A stretch of DNA of 64,000 nucleotides from Lenzites betulinus (taxonomy: Eukaryota; Basidiomycota; Agaricomycetes; Polyporales; Polyporaceae). The translations under genes were made by a program, and so were the position numbers. The stretch is taken from positions 1,116,001 to 1,180,000 of the forward strand of contig JABYQU010000005.1 of NCBI GenBank assembly GCA_022264855.1, written 5' to 3'. The notes under the pieces were generated by a model, which worked only from the letters and a program-made list of their open reading frames with translations, ran no database searches and had not been told where the DNA came from. Below are positions 46,105-58,484 of this stretch, piece after piece (position 1 is the first letter of the stretch; each line of letters starts with the position of its first letter).

Positions 46105-48650
46105 GGTGGGCATATCAGCAGAGCCGCACGGGCATCAACAGCGAGCCCACGACGGTGGCATCTACGTCGGCCGAGGTAGCGACCGCATGGGGAATAATGG
46201 GGTGGCTCGGCTGTAGACAGATACGTTCCCGGGAGCAGTTGTACAGTGCCTACCTGACGCTACATACCTGACCGTGAAGATGTCCGCAGACGAACCTCGC
46301 GTCTACAGTGGGCTAAAAATATTGAATGATGAGTATTTAGTTGTGAGAAGCTCAGGGATGAAACGCACCATACACGCACTAAGACTCGGAATATCCGTCC
46401 GCACTCTGCTCACTCGAGGAAGCCTGCGCGCGCTCGCGCGCGCGTAACTCGTCTCGGACCTTCCCCGCACCTGCGACCCGCGGTGGCGTCCAGTCCCCAG
46501 ACAGTTTACACAGCTCCGAGCGAGCGACTTACGCAAATCCATATCCATCGTGAGTAGACAATCACAAGGGCAATTCGAGGAAGTCAGGTAGCTTAGCTCC
46601 GTGCTTGAGGTCTTCTCGGAGAGACGCCACCCTCGAGCTCCTCGTCCTCCTGCGACGCCACTGTCCGCCTGGCCTGCAGACGCGTCTCGACCACATCCAC
46701 GCCCGGAGTCCCCATGCCCGGAGACAATGACGACGCCTGCACGCGCGCACCCGTGGGTAGGTCGGGGGGAGGGACAACTGCGCGGAGTGCGCGGCGCAGC
46801 GGAGTGCGAAGTTCGAGTCCGCCCTATACCTCGCACGCCCGCGCACGCACACGGACATGCGGCTTGCCTCCCGCCGTCATCATCCCCATTCCTCCGCTCT
46901 ACCCTTCTGCCCTTCATCCTCGCTCGTTCCATGCACGATGGGGGATCGGGCGGCTGCGATGTGAGCCGGGGCGCGTGCAGCTGCGCTGGAGACCGCGCGC
47001 GAGGATCCTCATCCTGGATCGCTGATCGCGAGCCGGCGGTGGCGTCGTCTCTCCCTCCCCTCTCCCGCCGCCGCGGAGGCGCACCACTCGCTACTCGGAT
47101 GGGATCATAAGCAAGGGTACGCACCTCTCCCTGAAGACGCATGAAGGTCCTAGGTGCGCTCGACGCCACCGCCCGTGTCCGCCGTGATCTCAAGCTCCCT
47201 TAGGCTTCAACGCCACCCCGCGTCGAGCGTCCCCCTCACCTCGACCGTTGTCTGCCAAACTATAGACCAGGAGCAATGGCACGCACCTTTCTCCGAAGAC
47301 ACACCAGGGCTCGGGGTGCGCTCGACGCCACCGCACTATCCGCCGCGATCTCGAGTTCGCTCGACGCCACCATGCACCAAGCGTCCTCCGCCGCTCCTTC
47401 TTGGCCATCCGCATCAGCCTCAATAGCATCGCGGTCGTGATCGCGATCGTATCGAGTTCGTGGCCTGCGGGGACAGGACATCTACACGCCGCGCGGTCGA
47501 CGGCATGTCCGAAGTGCGAAGCGGGTGGCGCACGATGTGAACAGCTCGTACGCCAGTTCACATCGTACGCCACCCTCCCCTCCCTGCCCATCCGGGCGCG
47601 TGGCACCCCATCATCGATAGCTGGGAATGCACGAACACGGAGGAACGGGACTTGTATGGCCGCCACATCCAATGCTGCGCAAGACGAGGCGGTGATTTCC
47701 ATCCACGCGGCTACACATATACGGCGCGACAGCCTGGCCGGAGGCGACAGGACCCGGTGTGCTCATGAAGAGACTCGTCGGGGCCGGTACCCACCGGCGC
47801 ATAGCGGGACGACCTCCAGACAGGACCCACAGGATCTCCATCGCTGCGGAAAGGGATAATAGACCCACATGCCACACGAATACGATGACGAACACACTCA
47901 CACTGACCTCCGATATTCGAACACGAGACTGTACCTGGGTGTCCCATGCGAGCCGACGGAGGAACAGGGTGCTTCAAGACCACAAGACCGAAATGATGAT
48001 CGTCGATACAAAAACATACGCCGAAGATCTGGGGATTGCATCTGAAGGCCATATATAGGACACTTACGGGAGGCGGCAGACATAACACCAGACGACGCTA
48101 CGAAGGCTGGAAGGAGCCCGGAATGGATAGGTCCTCCGGAGACACATGGATATTGGACACGGTGCAATCCGACAAGGACACGATAGGAGCTGCGAAGCTT
48201 GACATGGGGCCGCAACAAGATTCAGGATATGACCAGGATAGACCGGGCAAGCAGACATGCACGAATCAGAGATGAAGCATGGAAATGACTCGCCTAAATC
48301 TCGTCTAAATCTGCGCGATCTGAGACACAAGTATACATCCTTTCTAGCTGTTCGCGGTCCACCGGCCAATTCCAGGCCCCAGAGCAGAGGGAAAGACGCA
48401 TATACGCCACCAGGACACAGACAAGACCTTGGACATGTACACCCAGCCACGACCGAAAGACACAGCATGAGAGGCGGCACACCCAGACGACGAGGACGGT
48501 TAGTAGGACACGGCGATGCCGTAGGATTCCATAGCAGTCCAAGCTGGCACAAGGAGGTCGATGTACAAGCTGCAGGCTGTTATCTGTGAGATCCCAGAGC
48601 AAGACAGGCCCGACCAAGTAAGTAGAGACTGAGAACAACACGTTGAAGGG
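46105..48650 (-). repeat. Large inverted duplication, right arm
   Basis: Reverse-complement partner of 37,995-40,565. The pair encloses about 5.5 kb carrying HNH copy C and one CFEM gene. Confidence 0.85.
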
Positions 48651-49978
48651 AGCCAGGAGGAAAACCGTCGCGGTTAGGCGCGCAAGGGTGTCCGCCGCGT
48701 GGACATGACAGCATCACGTGGATGTGACAGCACGCATTCAGCATGCTTTCGCAGGCTCTATTCCCCACTGTGCGGAAAGAAATATATGCGACGTACTAAT
48801 AAGTGGGTTATGTTATTGGGAAGAGGATGGGTAGTTTTCTGATTGCTTTAGAGCTTTAGAACGAGTGCTTGGTGCTGGACATTCCGCTCACCCTCATCCT
48901 GCTCTTATGCACCCACAGGCGTTACAAAGAAACTCTCAGCTACAGCTCGGAGCACGGCGGTATGAAATTATAAGGTGTACTTGCGATGTCCGCCGTGCAT
49001 GAAGCGCCATACCTTGCGGTCTCGCCACGCCATGAACAGTACTTATGTACTTCCATGGGACAATGACCTGCGCCCATTGACCGGTGCGGGTGCGTTCTAC
49101 AACATCGCAAATATTACGATTGATTTATAACTTTTACAGCGCTCTGTGGGCCTGACGAGTGCCTGAACGCGATGGTTGCCTGAGAGCTGGCGACTGGTAT
49201 GGCTACCCGATACGGAAGGCGCCTAATCTGAACTAATCGTTATGGAATGCGGGACGGGACAGGAGGGGACAGGTTCGGGGAAGGGCAGTGAATGGCTAGG
49301 AGATACAAATATGTATCGTAACCGAGGTCAAGGGCTTCCGAGAGAATAGACGAGGCGGGAGAGCAGGGCAAAGTAAGAAAGAGCATCCGCGAGTTATGAT
49401 TGATCAACAGCTTATACCGGCTTTGCGCGCACGGTTCCGACTTTCACGCTGCATGTGAGAATGGATCGCTGGGTCTTCCACACGACCTCAAAAAAGCTGC
49501 AGGTAAGTGATACAATCACCAGTGGGAGCAGCGCTGAGTGACTGGAGGGGTGAGGGCGCGCGACAACGGAGGCCGGCGTCGGATGGCTGCAGGAAGGAAC
49601 ATGCGAATGTTGGGGAAAGTACATAGGTATGTATCATTCAAACCTCCCGCGGCAGTTTGGCCATGTATAGTATACGGACCCGGTCGTCAAGTTGAAGTGA
49701 GTCCACGCTCTCGCAAATCAGCAGGAGCCCTGCATGACGGGCCGTCAGGGTACTGCCCTTGTACCCAGTTGTACCCTGAGACATCCGTCGTGCCCTGATC
49801 AATATTCATACTCTGCGCGTCCTGAAGTTCGAACTGCGACGCGCTGCCTGCATTTATTGTGTGAATTAGAACAAATAAGATGGTGCAAAAACATCACCCC
49901 GGCTCAACGAGTTCGTGTCCTCAGGCTCCACCAAGAAGCGCAGACATTCCACGCGCTCCCGACCGGCATCTCCACTCC
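48651..49978. other. Intergenic region, nothing recognised
   Basis: Less GC-rich than its neighbours. I see no gene, RNA or repeat that I can support. Confidence 0.5.
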
Positions 49979-50680
49979 CTACAACACGAGGCCAGCACCA
50001 AGAACAGCGCCGACGAGGGCCACGCCGACGCCGATCGCACTGCCCGCGCTCACGCCTAGCGCAGGCCTGAACAGCGCCGATGCGGCGTTGCTTGTCTGGG
50101 TCGTCGACGCGCTCGAGCCGCTTGCGCTGCCCGTCCCTGAGATCGCGGTTGCGATGCTCAGGCTCGCACTCGGAACGGCCGCGGACGAGCCACTGCCAGA
50201 CGCAGAGGACGCGGCGGATGTCGCGGTGCTCACGGTGGAGGACCCGGATGCGCTGCCAGAGGCAGAGACTGGGGGACTATGTGAGCCTTCATTGCACGAG
50301 TGTGCCGAGGTATATGTTGTACGTACACGCTGTGCACTCCAGCTTCTGTTTATCCAAGACCTCCTGAAGGTCGGTGCTCGTGCAGCTGGACTGGAGACAT
50401 GAGATAGCGGCTTGCTGGAACGCCGTGCTGGTGCATAGGCAGGGCAGGTCGGTGCTGAGAAACACGATGTCGCGTGAGCATATGGAAGCCCTCGCATGCA
50501 TGCGCGCACTCACAACCCTGCGCAACCGTTGGAGGTGGCACTATTGGTGATGCAGTCGATGCTGCAGTTCGTGAGGGGCGAAGAGACGGTGGTCGGGGGT
50601 GCGCTGGTGGTTGCGTTTTGGGCGTTGACAACAGCGAAGGAGGCGACGATGGCGAGAGCGGAAAGGGCCTTGAACATCAT
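49979..50680 (-). CDS. CFEM-domain GPI-anchored surface protein, small
   Basis: Exons 50680-50514, 50454-50327 and 50268-49979 (194 codons, phases consistent). The signal peptide is MMFKALSALAIVASFAVVNA. The CFEM domain reads LTNCSIDC, SNGCAG, then FTDLPCLC after the intron, ISCLQSSC and LECTA; all eight cysteines are present. A Ser/Ala/Gly-rich spacer follows, with a GPI-type tail (SAIGVGVALVGAVLGAGLVL). It is the smallest CFEM protein here. The TDLPCLC segment places an Asp three residues before Cys4, near the position that coordinates haem iron in characterised CFEM proteins; haem binding is only a possibility. Confidence 0.83.
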
Positions 50681-50784
50681 TTTCGTACGAATTAATGGGA
50701 TGTGGGGCGTGCAAGTGCAAAAACGGACGTAAAGGCGGACGCGGGAGAGGCAGAAGCGTACAGAAATGAAAGAGCAGGGGGAGG

Positions 50785-50792
50785 TTTATATA
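50785..50792 (-). promoter_or_regulatory. TATA box of the 50.0 kb CFEM gene
   Basis: TATATAAA on the minus strand, about 105 bases upstream of the ATG at 50680. Confidence 0.6.
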
Positions 50793-51575
50793 ACACGCCT
50801 CTGGCCATCTGCGTCCTTGCCGGAGCGAGCAGGTGTGACGACGAAGAGCATTCTGCGTTTCGAATGTGCGAGTGGGAGCGCACTGTGTACCCGGTAAGTG
50901 ATCAGTTTCAAGTTTGCGATGAAAAAAGAGGAGATTCGTACTCCGTCGCGTCAGAGCCGCTTGAAAACGGCAGTTCGTGCCAGCTTGCATGGATCCCGCA
51001 TGGCTGGTCAGGAGGGTCTGCAGAATAGACCCTGCATCAGCGCTCAGCATCAGGTCTCCCCTCTCCGTCGTTTGCAGTTTTCTCCGTGTCTGTGTGGTGC
51101 AAATCGTAAGGGGGACTTGAAACCGTGGACCGCCCTAAGCATACCCTGGATGTGGTCGCGGCCGCCGTCAGTGTGCGGTCCCGCGCGCGCCCGGCTGTCT
51201 TCGGTAATTATGTATGCCATACGTGAACTTAGCGCTTTGTGAGCTATGTTCAGCAATTGCTGCCGCTTCGGAGCGAGGGCGTCGCGCGGTTTCAGGCCCG
51301 AAATCCCATAGATCAAAAAGGTTTTCCTTCGGTCTTGAGATAGCCAGAGACGAATCACAAGAGCAATTACCACCGCCTTTCACAGCGCACGCCGTAATCA
51401 AACCCCGTCTCCGAGTTTGATCGAGAACTTGCTGACGGTGGGCACTGTGCACTGGTGAATGCGCACTTATGAGTATGGCCGTAGCAGACGTTGCTCTTTC
51501 AACTTACCGTCACAGAACATGCCTGACATTGGCGCTCGCACGCTTGAGAAATAAAAAGCATCGTAAATACATCAC
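50793..51575. other. Intergenic region, nothing recognised
   Basis: Lies between the promoter of the 50.0 kb gene and the 3' end of the 51.6 kb gene. No supported feature. Confidence 0.5.
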
Positions 51576-52918
51576 CTAATCTCCTACACGCGAAAGGCAA
51601 CTCACCGACTTTGTCCCTCGAGTCTCGAGCCTGGGGGACGCCCTGACAGGACCACGACTGAACGGACCGCCCACGGCCGCCGGGGGCCCCTCCCGCTCCT
51701 CGTACGCCGGCAGGTACTCCGATTCACCATGCGCGGGCGCACCCAGCTCGCCCCCGGGCCGCGCCGCCGTTCCAGGAAGAGACGTGCTAGAAAGCAGCGC
51801 AAGCAGACGTTCGCCCATCGGCCACGGCAACACGATGACCTGCGATCGCGGGTCCGCGCTCGTTTCCGCCCCCGACGCAATCACAATAGGCGGACTCCCG
51901 TCGGCGGCCGTAGCCGCAGAGGCTGGATACGAGGGCGCGGGCCCTGTGTGGGCGCCCGCCTCTCCGGAGGGCTGCGCGGCGGCGGTATCTGCTGGCGTCC
52001 GGTTAGGCAGCCCGGGGGGAGAAGGCACGAACGCAGCCTCTTGAACGGGTGATGTAGGACTCGGAGCGCTCGATGCGAGGAATCCGGATTCGCCCTTATG
52101 GACACTGCTCGCAATGGGACTCGGGTAGCCGTAGAATCGTGTTATGGACGGAGAACGCGTCTCGCTGGATCGTCCTGCAGATCGGGCGCGGCGTCGGGCG
52201 GTGTACCTACAGAGGCATATGATCGCGGCGACGACTATGGCTGTGGCGGCAATGGGGAGAGCAATGACGAGTGCTGCGGGCTTGTGTGTACCCCCAGATA
52301 GTTGTGCTCCAGACGACGGTTGGGTCGACACGGATGATGGTTGAGTCAACACAGACGACGATTGGGTCGACACCAAAGACGATTGAGTCGACAACGATGA
52401 TGGTTGAATCGACCCTGATGACGATGATGCTATAGAGGAGGAGATGAAGGAGCTGGTTGAGCTTCGGGTTTGCCTTGCACTTGACGTGGAGCTCAGAAAT
52501 CCTGTTGAGCAGGTGTATCAGCGTAGGCCCCGGCCCGCCTCGAAGGCCGACTCCATCCGCTCCCGACGCCAACAAAAGCGTCGTAAAGGACCGGTCACTC
52601 ACCTGAATCAGCGCCGCATCGTGCAGTCTCCGCCTGGACGAGGCTGTCCAACTCGTCCCCAGTGCAGAGCGTCTGCAGGCATGCGAGTCCCTTGTAGACG
52701 GGCATGTCCGCACACGTGCACAGGTCACCGCTGTTCCGAACAAACGACTGATCAGTACACACTCCTGTATACAGGCGATGTTGAGGAAGCCGGTGCAGAG
52801 TCTGAGTAGTAGATGCTCACATGAACGTATCGACGCCGATGCTGCAGTTTGACAGCGATATCTGGTCGTTCTTTCCCGGGCAGGACATAGTGCAGACCAC
52901 ACCGGATGTTTCAGCCAT
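51576..52918 (-). CDS. CFEM-domain single-pass membrane protein with LPAY tail
   Basis: Exons 52918-52821, 52730-52603 and 52501-51576 (383 codons, phases consistent). The protein begins MAETSGVVCTMSC, so the first CFEM cysteine is residue 9 and no signal peptide is visible. The CFEM domain continues LSNC, intron, GDLCTC, LACLQTLC and ARCG. A Ser/Thr/Gln stalk with STQSS-type repeats leads to a span (ALVIALPIAATAIVVAAIICL) and an RRRAR stop-transfer. The cytoplasmic tail carries QVIVLPWPMGERLLALL and then SEYLPAYEERE, an LPxY-type PY motif, about 35 residues before the end. The tail module is shared with the 53.5 kb neighbour. Confidence 0.82.
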
Positions 52919-53016
52919 CAGCGATATTAGGTGTGTATCGTTTCGCGAGCGAGGAGAGGTGGTAAGAGGCAGAGAAGGGCGTGTGTACCCGCGAAATGGG
53001 AGAGAGGGTATACTGT

Positions 53017-53023
53017 GGTATAA
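53017..53023 (-). promoter_or_regulatory. TATA-like box of the 51.6 kb CFEM gene
   Basis: TTATACC about 100 bases upstream of the ATG. The same box and leader are recognisable in front of the CFEM fragments at 35.98 and 43.4 kb. Confidence 0.45.
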
Positions 53024-53049
53024 GGAGCCCGGGCCGAGCAGGAGACACA

Positions 53050-53270
53050 TTCCGGGGGTTCCATCTTTTCGAAGTTCAGTGGCATGTGAACACTTTAACT
53101 ATAACTCGAGGCCCGTTGCTCAGCGCTCATGACTGTGATACATGCTCACCTAAATACGGAGGCTTTGATGCTACTGACACCGAAGGCTTACAGCGGTGTG
53201 GGGCATGCTCTGGATATGCATGCGGTGAGTTTAAAGAGGCCTGAGAATGGATCTTCTGCGACGTTCGCAT
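53050..53270 (+). pseudogene. Relict of the F-box-like gene at 30 kb
   Basis: Aligns with 30,165-30,400: both contain TTCCATCTTTTCGAAGTT, CGAGG-CCGTTGCTCA and AATACGGAGGCTTTGAT. In this copy a frame reads GFHLFEVQWHVNTL. It is only a fragment, with no intact gene. Confidence 0.6.
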
Positions 53271-53468
53271 TGCTCTGATATATGATGGACAGGTACCGCT
53301 CGACGTCACTACCGCTTAGACTATGACACTTGCACGCCTGACAGGGCTCTCTGAGCGGACTATTCAGGTTTGAGTCGAACACTGATTTCACAAACACGCG
53401 CGGGAACCCACAAAATCCGTATACCCTGGCTAGGATAGCAAGGATGCTGCAACCGGAAGAAAGGCCGC

Positions 53469-54960
53469 TCACGAGCCCCCCTCCCGCTCTTCGTACGCTG
53501 GGAGATAGTCCGATTGAGCAGTCGAGCCTTCCTGTGGTGGCGCAACAGGCGTACTGGCGAGCAACGCTAGTAGGCGTTCCCCCATCGGCCACGGAAGCAC
53601 GATGACCTGGTCTCTTGGGTTTGAGGCAGCCGCTGGCGCCGTTGACATATTCCTATCGACCTCCGTAGCAGATCGATAGGAGGGCACCCGTTCCACGTGC
53701 GTGCTGCTCTCCCCTGGGGGCTGCTCCGGGATGATCTTGGCGGTGCAGACGTCTGGTGCCTGGGTAGATGCAATGCTCGGAGGACGTTCCACTGGGGCTT
53801 CAACGGGCTGCGAAGGAACGTTGCGTACGCCCGAACTAGTAGCCCTCGCGACGGAGATGGGAAGGCCATGGAATCGTGATAGCGGTGAGGAAGCATCGCC
53901 GCTGCTTGTATGTCGCGCCCGACGCCGGCGTGCTGCACGTTTGTAGAGGACGATGGCAAGCCCTATGACAGCCGTGGCGACGAGAGGGAGCGCGATGGCG
54001 AGTGCCGCGGACGCATCCCCGTGATGTTCTGCAGGGACAGCACTTGGGATACTAGCAGCACTTAGAGTACTAGTCGCACTTGGAGTACTAGCCGCACTTG
54101 GAGTACTGGTCGGACTCGGAGTACTGGTCGGACTCGGAGTGCTAGTATTACTACTGGATGACTGGGTGACAGACGGCGACTGAGAAGATACGGATCGCAA
54201 GGTTGCAAAGGAGAAGGCGAAAGATGGACTAGTGGTGGTTGCAGTACTGCTTGATCCAGCGTCAGAAATTGTGCTATGTGGCGCGATCGAGGGCGTGGAG
54301 GAGGTGGGCGGGGCGCCTTGGACGGGTATGATGGGGAGGAGCGGACCGGAGTCAGGGGAAGAGGATGGGCTCCCGGATGTTGTTGTTCTTTCGGCTTCCG
54401 ACGTCTGGGCAGTCTGTTGGCTTGTCAGTATATGCAACACTGAAAGTGCTTTCGTCCCGAGTCGGTGCTTACCGACGGGGATTTGGTGGGCTTCTGCGAT
54501 TCTTTCAGCGTAGTGGGACCTGCATACACCAAACTTGAAAAGAACGAGTAGGTAGCTGCTCATCAAATGCATCAGCGTGTGTCCCAAGAAGTGCCTTCCG
54601 TTCTCAACGTGCATGGAGGCGTCGCGAGGATGCCACGCACCCCCATCGGCGACGTCGCGTCGCATATTCGTGCCCTCGACGAGGCTGGTCATTGGTGTAT
54701 CTGCGGTGTCGGGGACGGTCCATAAATCTACGGAGGGAATCTCGTCGCTGAGGTCCGGCGTGTGCGACGCAGACCTGCTCCTAAATGCGACTCGTCAGTA
54801 TGCTGACCTCCCCCAAGCCACGGTCTGCATATGCGGTGCCGATGGCCGTGTCGGAAGGGAAAATAGTGTTGGAGCTCACAACGTAGGGGCACGGCCGTCA
54901 CAGCTCGACATTTTCACGGGGTCGTTGGTGTCCTCGCGGTGTATGTGGCAGTCGTAGACT
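53469..54960 (-). pseudogene. CFEM-family membrane protein with degenerate ectodomain
   Basis: The membrane and cytoplasmic parts are intact. They comprise a Ser/Thr/Pro stalk with TPSPTS repeats, a span (ALAIALPLVATAVIGLAIVLY), an RRRRAR stop-transfer, QVIVLPWPMGERLLALL and a C-terminal SDYLPAYEEREGGS. The ectodomain aligns with that of the 51.6 kb gene but has lost most cysteines. The first exon keeps only two (YDC, MSSC), and the second reads RSASHTPDLSDE where a CxC pair is expected. No ATG precedes the first Cys; the first available one is the Met of MSSC. The last exons (54413-53469, preceded by PTTLKESQKPTKSPS) are well defined. It could be a cysteine-poor working protein or a decaying gene. 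Confidence 0.6.
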
Positions 54961-56311
54961 GTGGTGAGTACTGCAGTCCGCGGAATACTGAAAGAGTATT
55001 GTTGTCCGAGAGAGGCGGGGTAGGGTGGGCGAGATCCAGCGGAGAGGGATTATATCTACCGGAGGGGTCAAGTACCGTCGACGTCGTGCGGTTCGTGATG
55101 TCAGTCACTTACGGAGTTTGGCCCCAGCTTGGGAGTGTTTATCCCTCAAGTTGTCTTCTGCCCGAGCAAAAGACACAAAACAGACGTCGAGGAAATTCCA
55201 TCTTCTCAAGCTCAGCGCCATGTGAACTGAAAAGCGGCGATGAGAAGCATCCCTACTTACAGACCTGGCACGGGCCCGCCCAAATACATCGTGAGACGCT
55301 TACGATGGTATTCGGCATACTGGAAATACGCTGGGCAGTCCGTATTTTGATCTCCCGCGACATGCACATCTGCCATACATCCCATTGCTCATCAGCATCG
55401 CAAAGTTCAACAAGCTGCGGCATCGGCACCCGCGCACACCAGAAGCGCCTGTAAGCAATATCATCAGCAAGTTTTCAAGAGTCGAACTTCGATCCTATAT
55501 GCGCGCGCGAGCTCACCATACTACCCCGTGCACGCTCAGCGGATAGCGTAGACACATCAACGTGCGTACCAGAGGACTCACGACTCCCCTCCCGCTGCTC
55601 ATACCTCAACGGAGGCTTGCAATGCGGAGTCGATCCGATGCTGCTCCCGATTCCAGGACGGATGTACCAGCACGTATTCGCTCATGAGCGCTGAGCGTTG
55701 AACGTCCGCGTGCAGGAGTTTACCGGACTGTTCCGCTTCTCCAATTTCTTGCATATGTGCGCGGTCTCACCCGAGGTCAATTTTGACTGTGCCTGAGCTT
55801 TAAAGCTTGAGAGTTGAATGTCGATCTACGACGCAGGGTCTAACGGAGGAACATATCGGTGCGCGTAACTGGATGGTGGCGGTCGGGAGCAGGTTTGTTG
55901 CGGCGCACTCGGGGCGAAGATCTGCGTAGTAAAAGAAACGTGGCAGCCACGTGCGCAACGCAATCCATGCGGCCTGTTTCTGATCAACTCTCGTCCTATA
56001 TAGCCCACCAGGTGGCGTCTGCGCTAGCGTGGTGCACTAGACGTCGAACACGGAGCAGTGTCACTTCCAAGGATGCGAAGGGTGAACAGGCCATCTTACC
56101 ACGCCGCTTCCAATTATTGCGATGGAAAGCATATGGATACAACGCTTCTGCGATCGCAGCCCGTCCCAACGCAGGGAGTAGGATTCCATGCCTACCTCCG
56201 TCTTCTGTGGACTATGATGTGCCTGGAGGGAATGTCTACCTGGTCAGTGCTCTTACTCTGCTGCTCGCCCCCCTCTCTTTCTCCTTTGGGTTCTTCCTCG
56301 TACGACTCAAC
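54961..56311. other. Intergenic region with relict sequences
   Basis: A TATAAT box lies near 55,050 (minus strand) in front of the degenerate CFEM gene. A short third relict of the F-box-like repeat is near 55,190-55,225. A minus-strand fragment reading RYEQREGS near 55,585-55,610 resembles the AYEEREGGS end of the 53.5 kb protein. No intact gene. Confidence 0.4.
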
Positions 56312-57252
56312 ATGCTCGCAGCACTCGGCGTCACTCCATATGTGTTCTATATTCTTGTGCTGGCCGTAGGACGCGCGGCCGCTCGAGAGACTCGTGAACC
56401 AGAAACGACATCCTTGTCGACCGCCACACCCTCGACGGTCCCGATACCCGTGCCGAAGTGCGTCACTCAGTGCTTAACGGACGCGCTAAAAGCCGCGAGT
56501 TGCAAAGACCTGTAAGTATCATCTACTCTAGCGTGTCTCGATGCGATAGAAATACGAACCGACAAGCTGACCATGCCCGTACTCTCTTCCACAGATCGGA
56601 CACGACGTGCGTCTGTACAAACCTGGTGGCATTCGCGGGTACGCTGGGGTTCTGCGTGCAGCGGTCGTGCAGTAGCAAGGACGAAACGGCTGCGGAGGCG
56701 ATATACGAGCAGACGTGCGGCGGGGTCGGCTCTGGTGAGTTGCGCGCGCTTGGGTCGTCTTGGCATTTGCCATCGCCTTCGCTGTCAATCACGCCCACGT
56801 GACCGTGTGTGCCCTGCTCACGCCCCGCCTCAGTTCCCCCTTTCAGCCCCTCGCTCTCAGTCCCTGTCCCGCCCACGACTGTCCTGAGCATCTCCGAGGT
56901 CGCCATGCCACCCTCCTCCTTCTCTCTCTCCACCAAGGTCACCCTTGTCCCGCCCAGCTCCTCGGGCTCCCAGAACACAGCTGCACCGATCACGCCCTCT
57001 GCGTCCCAACCCGAAGGAAAGCCTGCTGCAGAGACGCCGTCCCCGCTTTCGCCCACCCCAATCCCAAGCGGGGACGACTCTGGCGACTCGGGAGACGCGG
57101 ACGTCACCGTTGTCGTCACCAGTACCAGTCTCACCGACGACGGAAGCACGCCGACTCCCGGCGCAAACAATAGCGCGGTAGGCCTGCGGCGGATCGGAGG
57201 CATGTCCGTGGTCGTTGTCGTGTCAAGTATAGCAATTGGCATGATATTTTGA
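56312..57252 (+). CDS. CFEM-domain GPI-anchored surface protein
   Basis: Exons 56312-56511, 56595-56734 and 56834-57252 (252 codons, phases consistent). The signal peptide is MLAALGVTPYVFYILVLAVGRAAA. The CFEM domain reads VPKCVTQC, AASCKDL, then SDTTCVC, GFCVQRSC and QTCGG. All eight cysteines are present and the intron again lies between Cys3 and Cys4. A Ser/Pro/Thr-rich region follows with a GPI-type tail (SVVVVVSSIAIGMIF). The S-D-T-T-C-V-C segment has an Asp at the usual position ahead of Cys4. The upstream frame continues before the ATG, but this ATG gives the signal peptide. Confidence 0.83.
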
Positions 57253-58484
57253 GAGGCCAGACGACGTCGACGCTTCGCGTGCTATCTGATGTACTCGACT
57301 TGGAGGTACCGTGCTGCACCCGGCTCTAATTTATTTATACCCGCGGCATGTACTAGCCATTCCTTATCCCAGCCGTTCCTTTGCCTGTACTATGAACTAG
57401 ATACTATATCTACATTTAGACCACGGTCGACAAATGGTACAATGCCAATGCCTTTGCGATGGTTATTGGATTGACTGTATACTGGGCGCCGCTGACTCAG
57501 ATGACTGGTCGCCGTCCCCCGCACCATAAACTGATGCTGATCCTACCGTCTAACAGGATGTGTTTTTGGTGCCGTATGCCAAGTGATGTCGCGCCGACTA
57601 CACGAGCAGCGGTGCACCCCAGTCGAGGCCTTCCGCGACGATTCGCGGGATTTCCCTCTAATATGGCGAGAATCAGCCACGGTGTCGACCGCTAGGCAAA
57701 TGAACACCGGCGTGCTATGGGTTTGTTTTGGTCTGTCAAGCGACGCGATTGGTAGCGTATGTACTGCTTGACGGGGTATGCGGCGCACGTTATCTAATAA
57801 TAGCTACAGGTAGCTAGCACGATATAGCGCTCGCTCCATCGCTAGATAAAATTTCTTTACTCTCTCACACTTTGACCCAGTCATCGACCAAAACATCCGT
57901 TGCAACGTATCAGGAAAATAAGACCCTTTTATCTATCACAGCACAGAACGATGTTCTCGCGCACACATCCATGTCATGAGCGGTAGACAGGTACCGCGAA
58001 GCTTATCACAAAGAGACATGTCTACAGCAACTAGGCACGGCGTATAGGCCTATCGTGTGTACAAACTCACTTCTAGTCTCTTCACGGTCAGCTAATTGAT
58101 ACCCAAACCGTTCATAATTCACACAGCACCTGAAGCCTCTTCTGCGCCCGCCCAGTACTTGCCTACATTTACACTCTGTAGCCCTGCCACATTAAACCTC
58201 ACGTCGCCTCAGAAACGAGGTGCGAGCTAGGTAGTATGTTCATCGCCACCGGAACAGGCTTCTCTTCCTATTCTTCAGCCGCGAACCCTCCGAAAGCAGC
58301 CCATCCCGAAGATGATGGTCTCCCACACCGCGCCCTGCGCAGACCGCTGCTTGTCAGATCGATGGCACGCATGTGCACCCACCCGGGGCCCTAGGACTTA
58401 ACGCGGACGTGCGAGCCATACATCAAATCCTCTTCGCAACCACTCCGCATGTTCCCCACCGGCTCCCCTCCTCTGCATCCGGGT
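57253..58484. other. Intergenic region, nothing recognised
   Basis: Moderately AT-rich; no supported gene, RNA or repeat. The ATG at 58449, in frame with the next gene, lies at its end. Confidence 0.5.

Noticed and set aside
46303..47193. 296-codon minus-strand frame repeated at 39,404-40,009
   Set aside because: It is conserved only because the DNA is an inverted duplication. The translation is Arg/Ser/Pro low complexity and both arms carry frame-changing indels.
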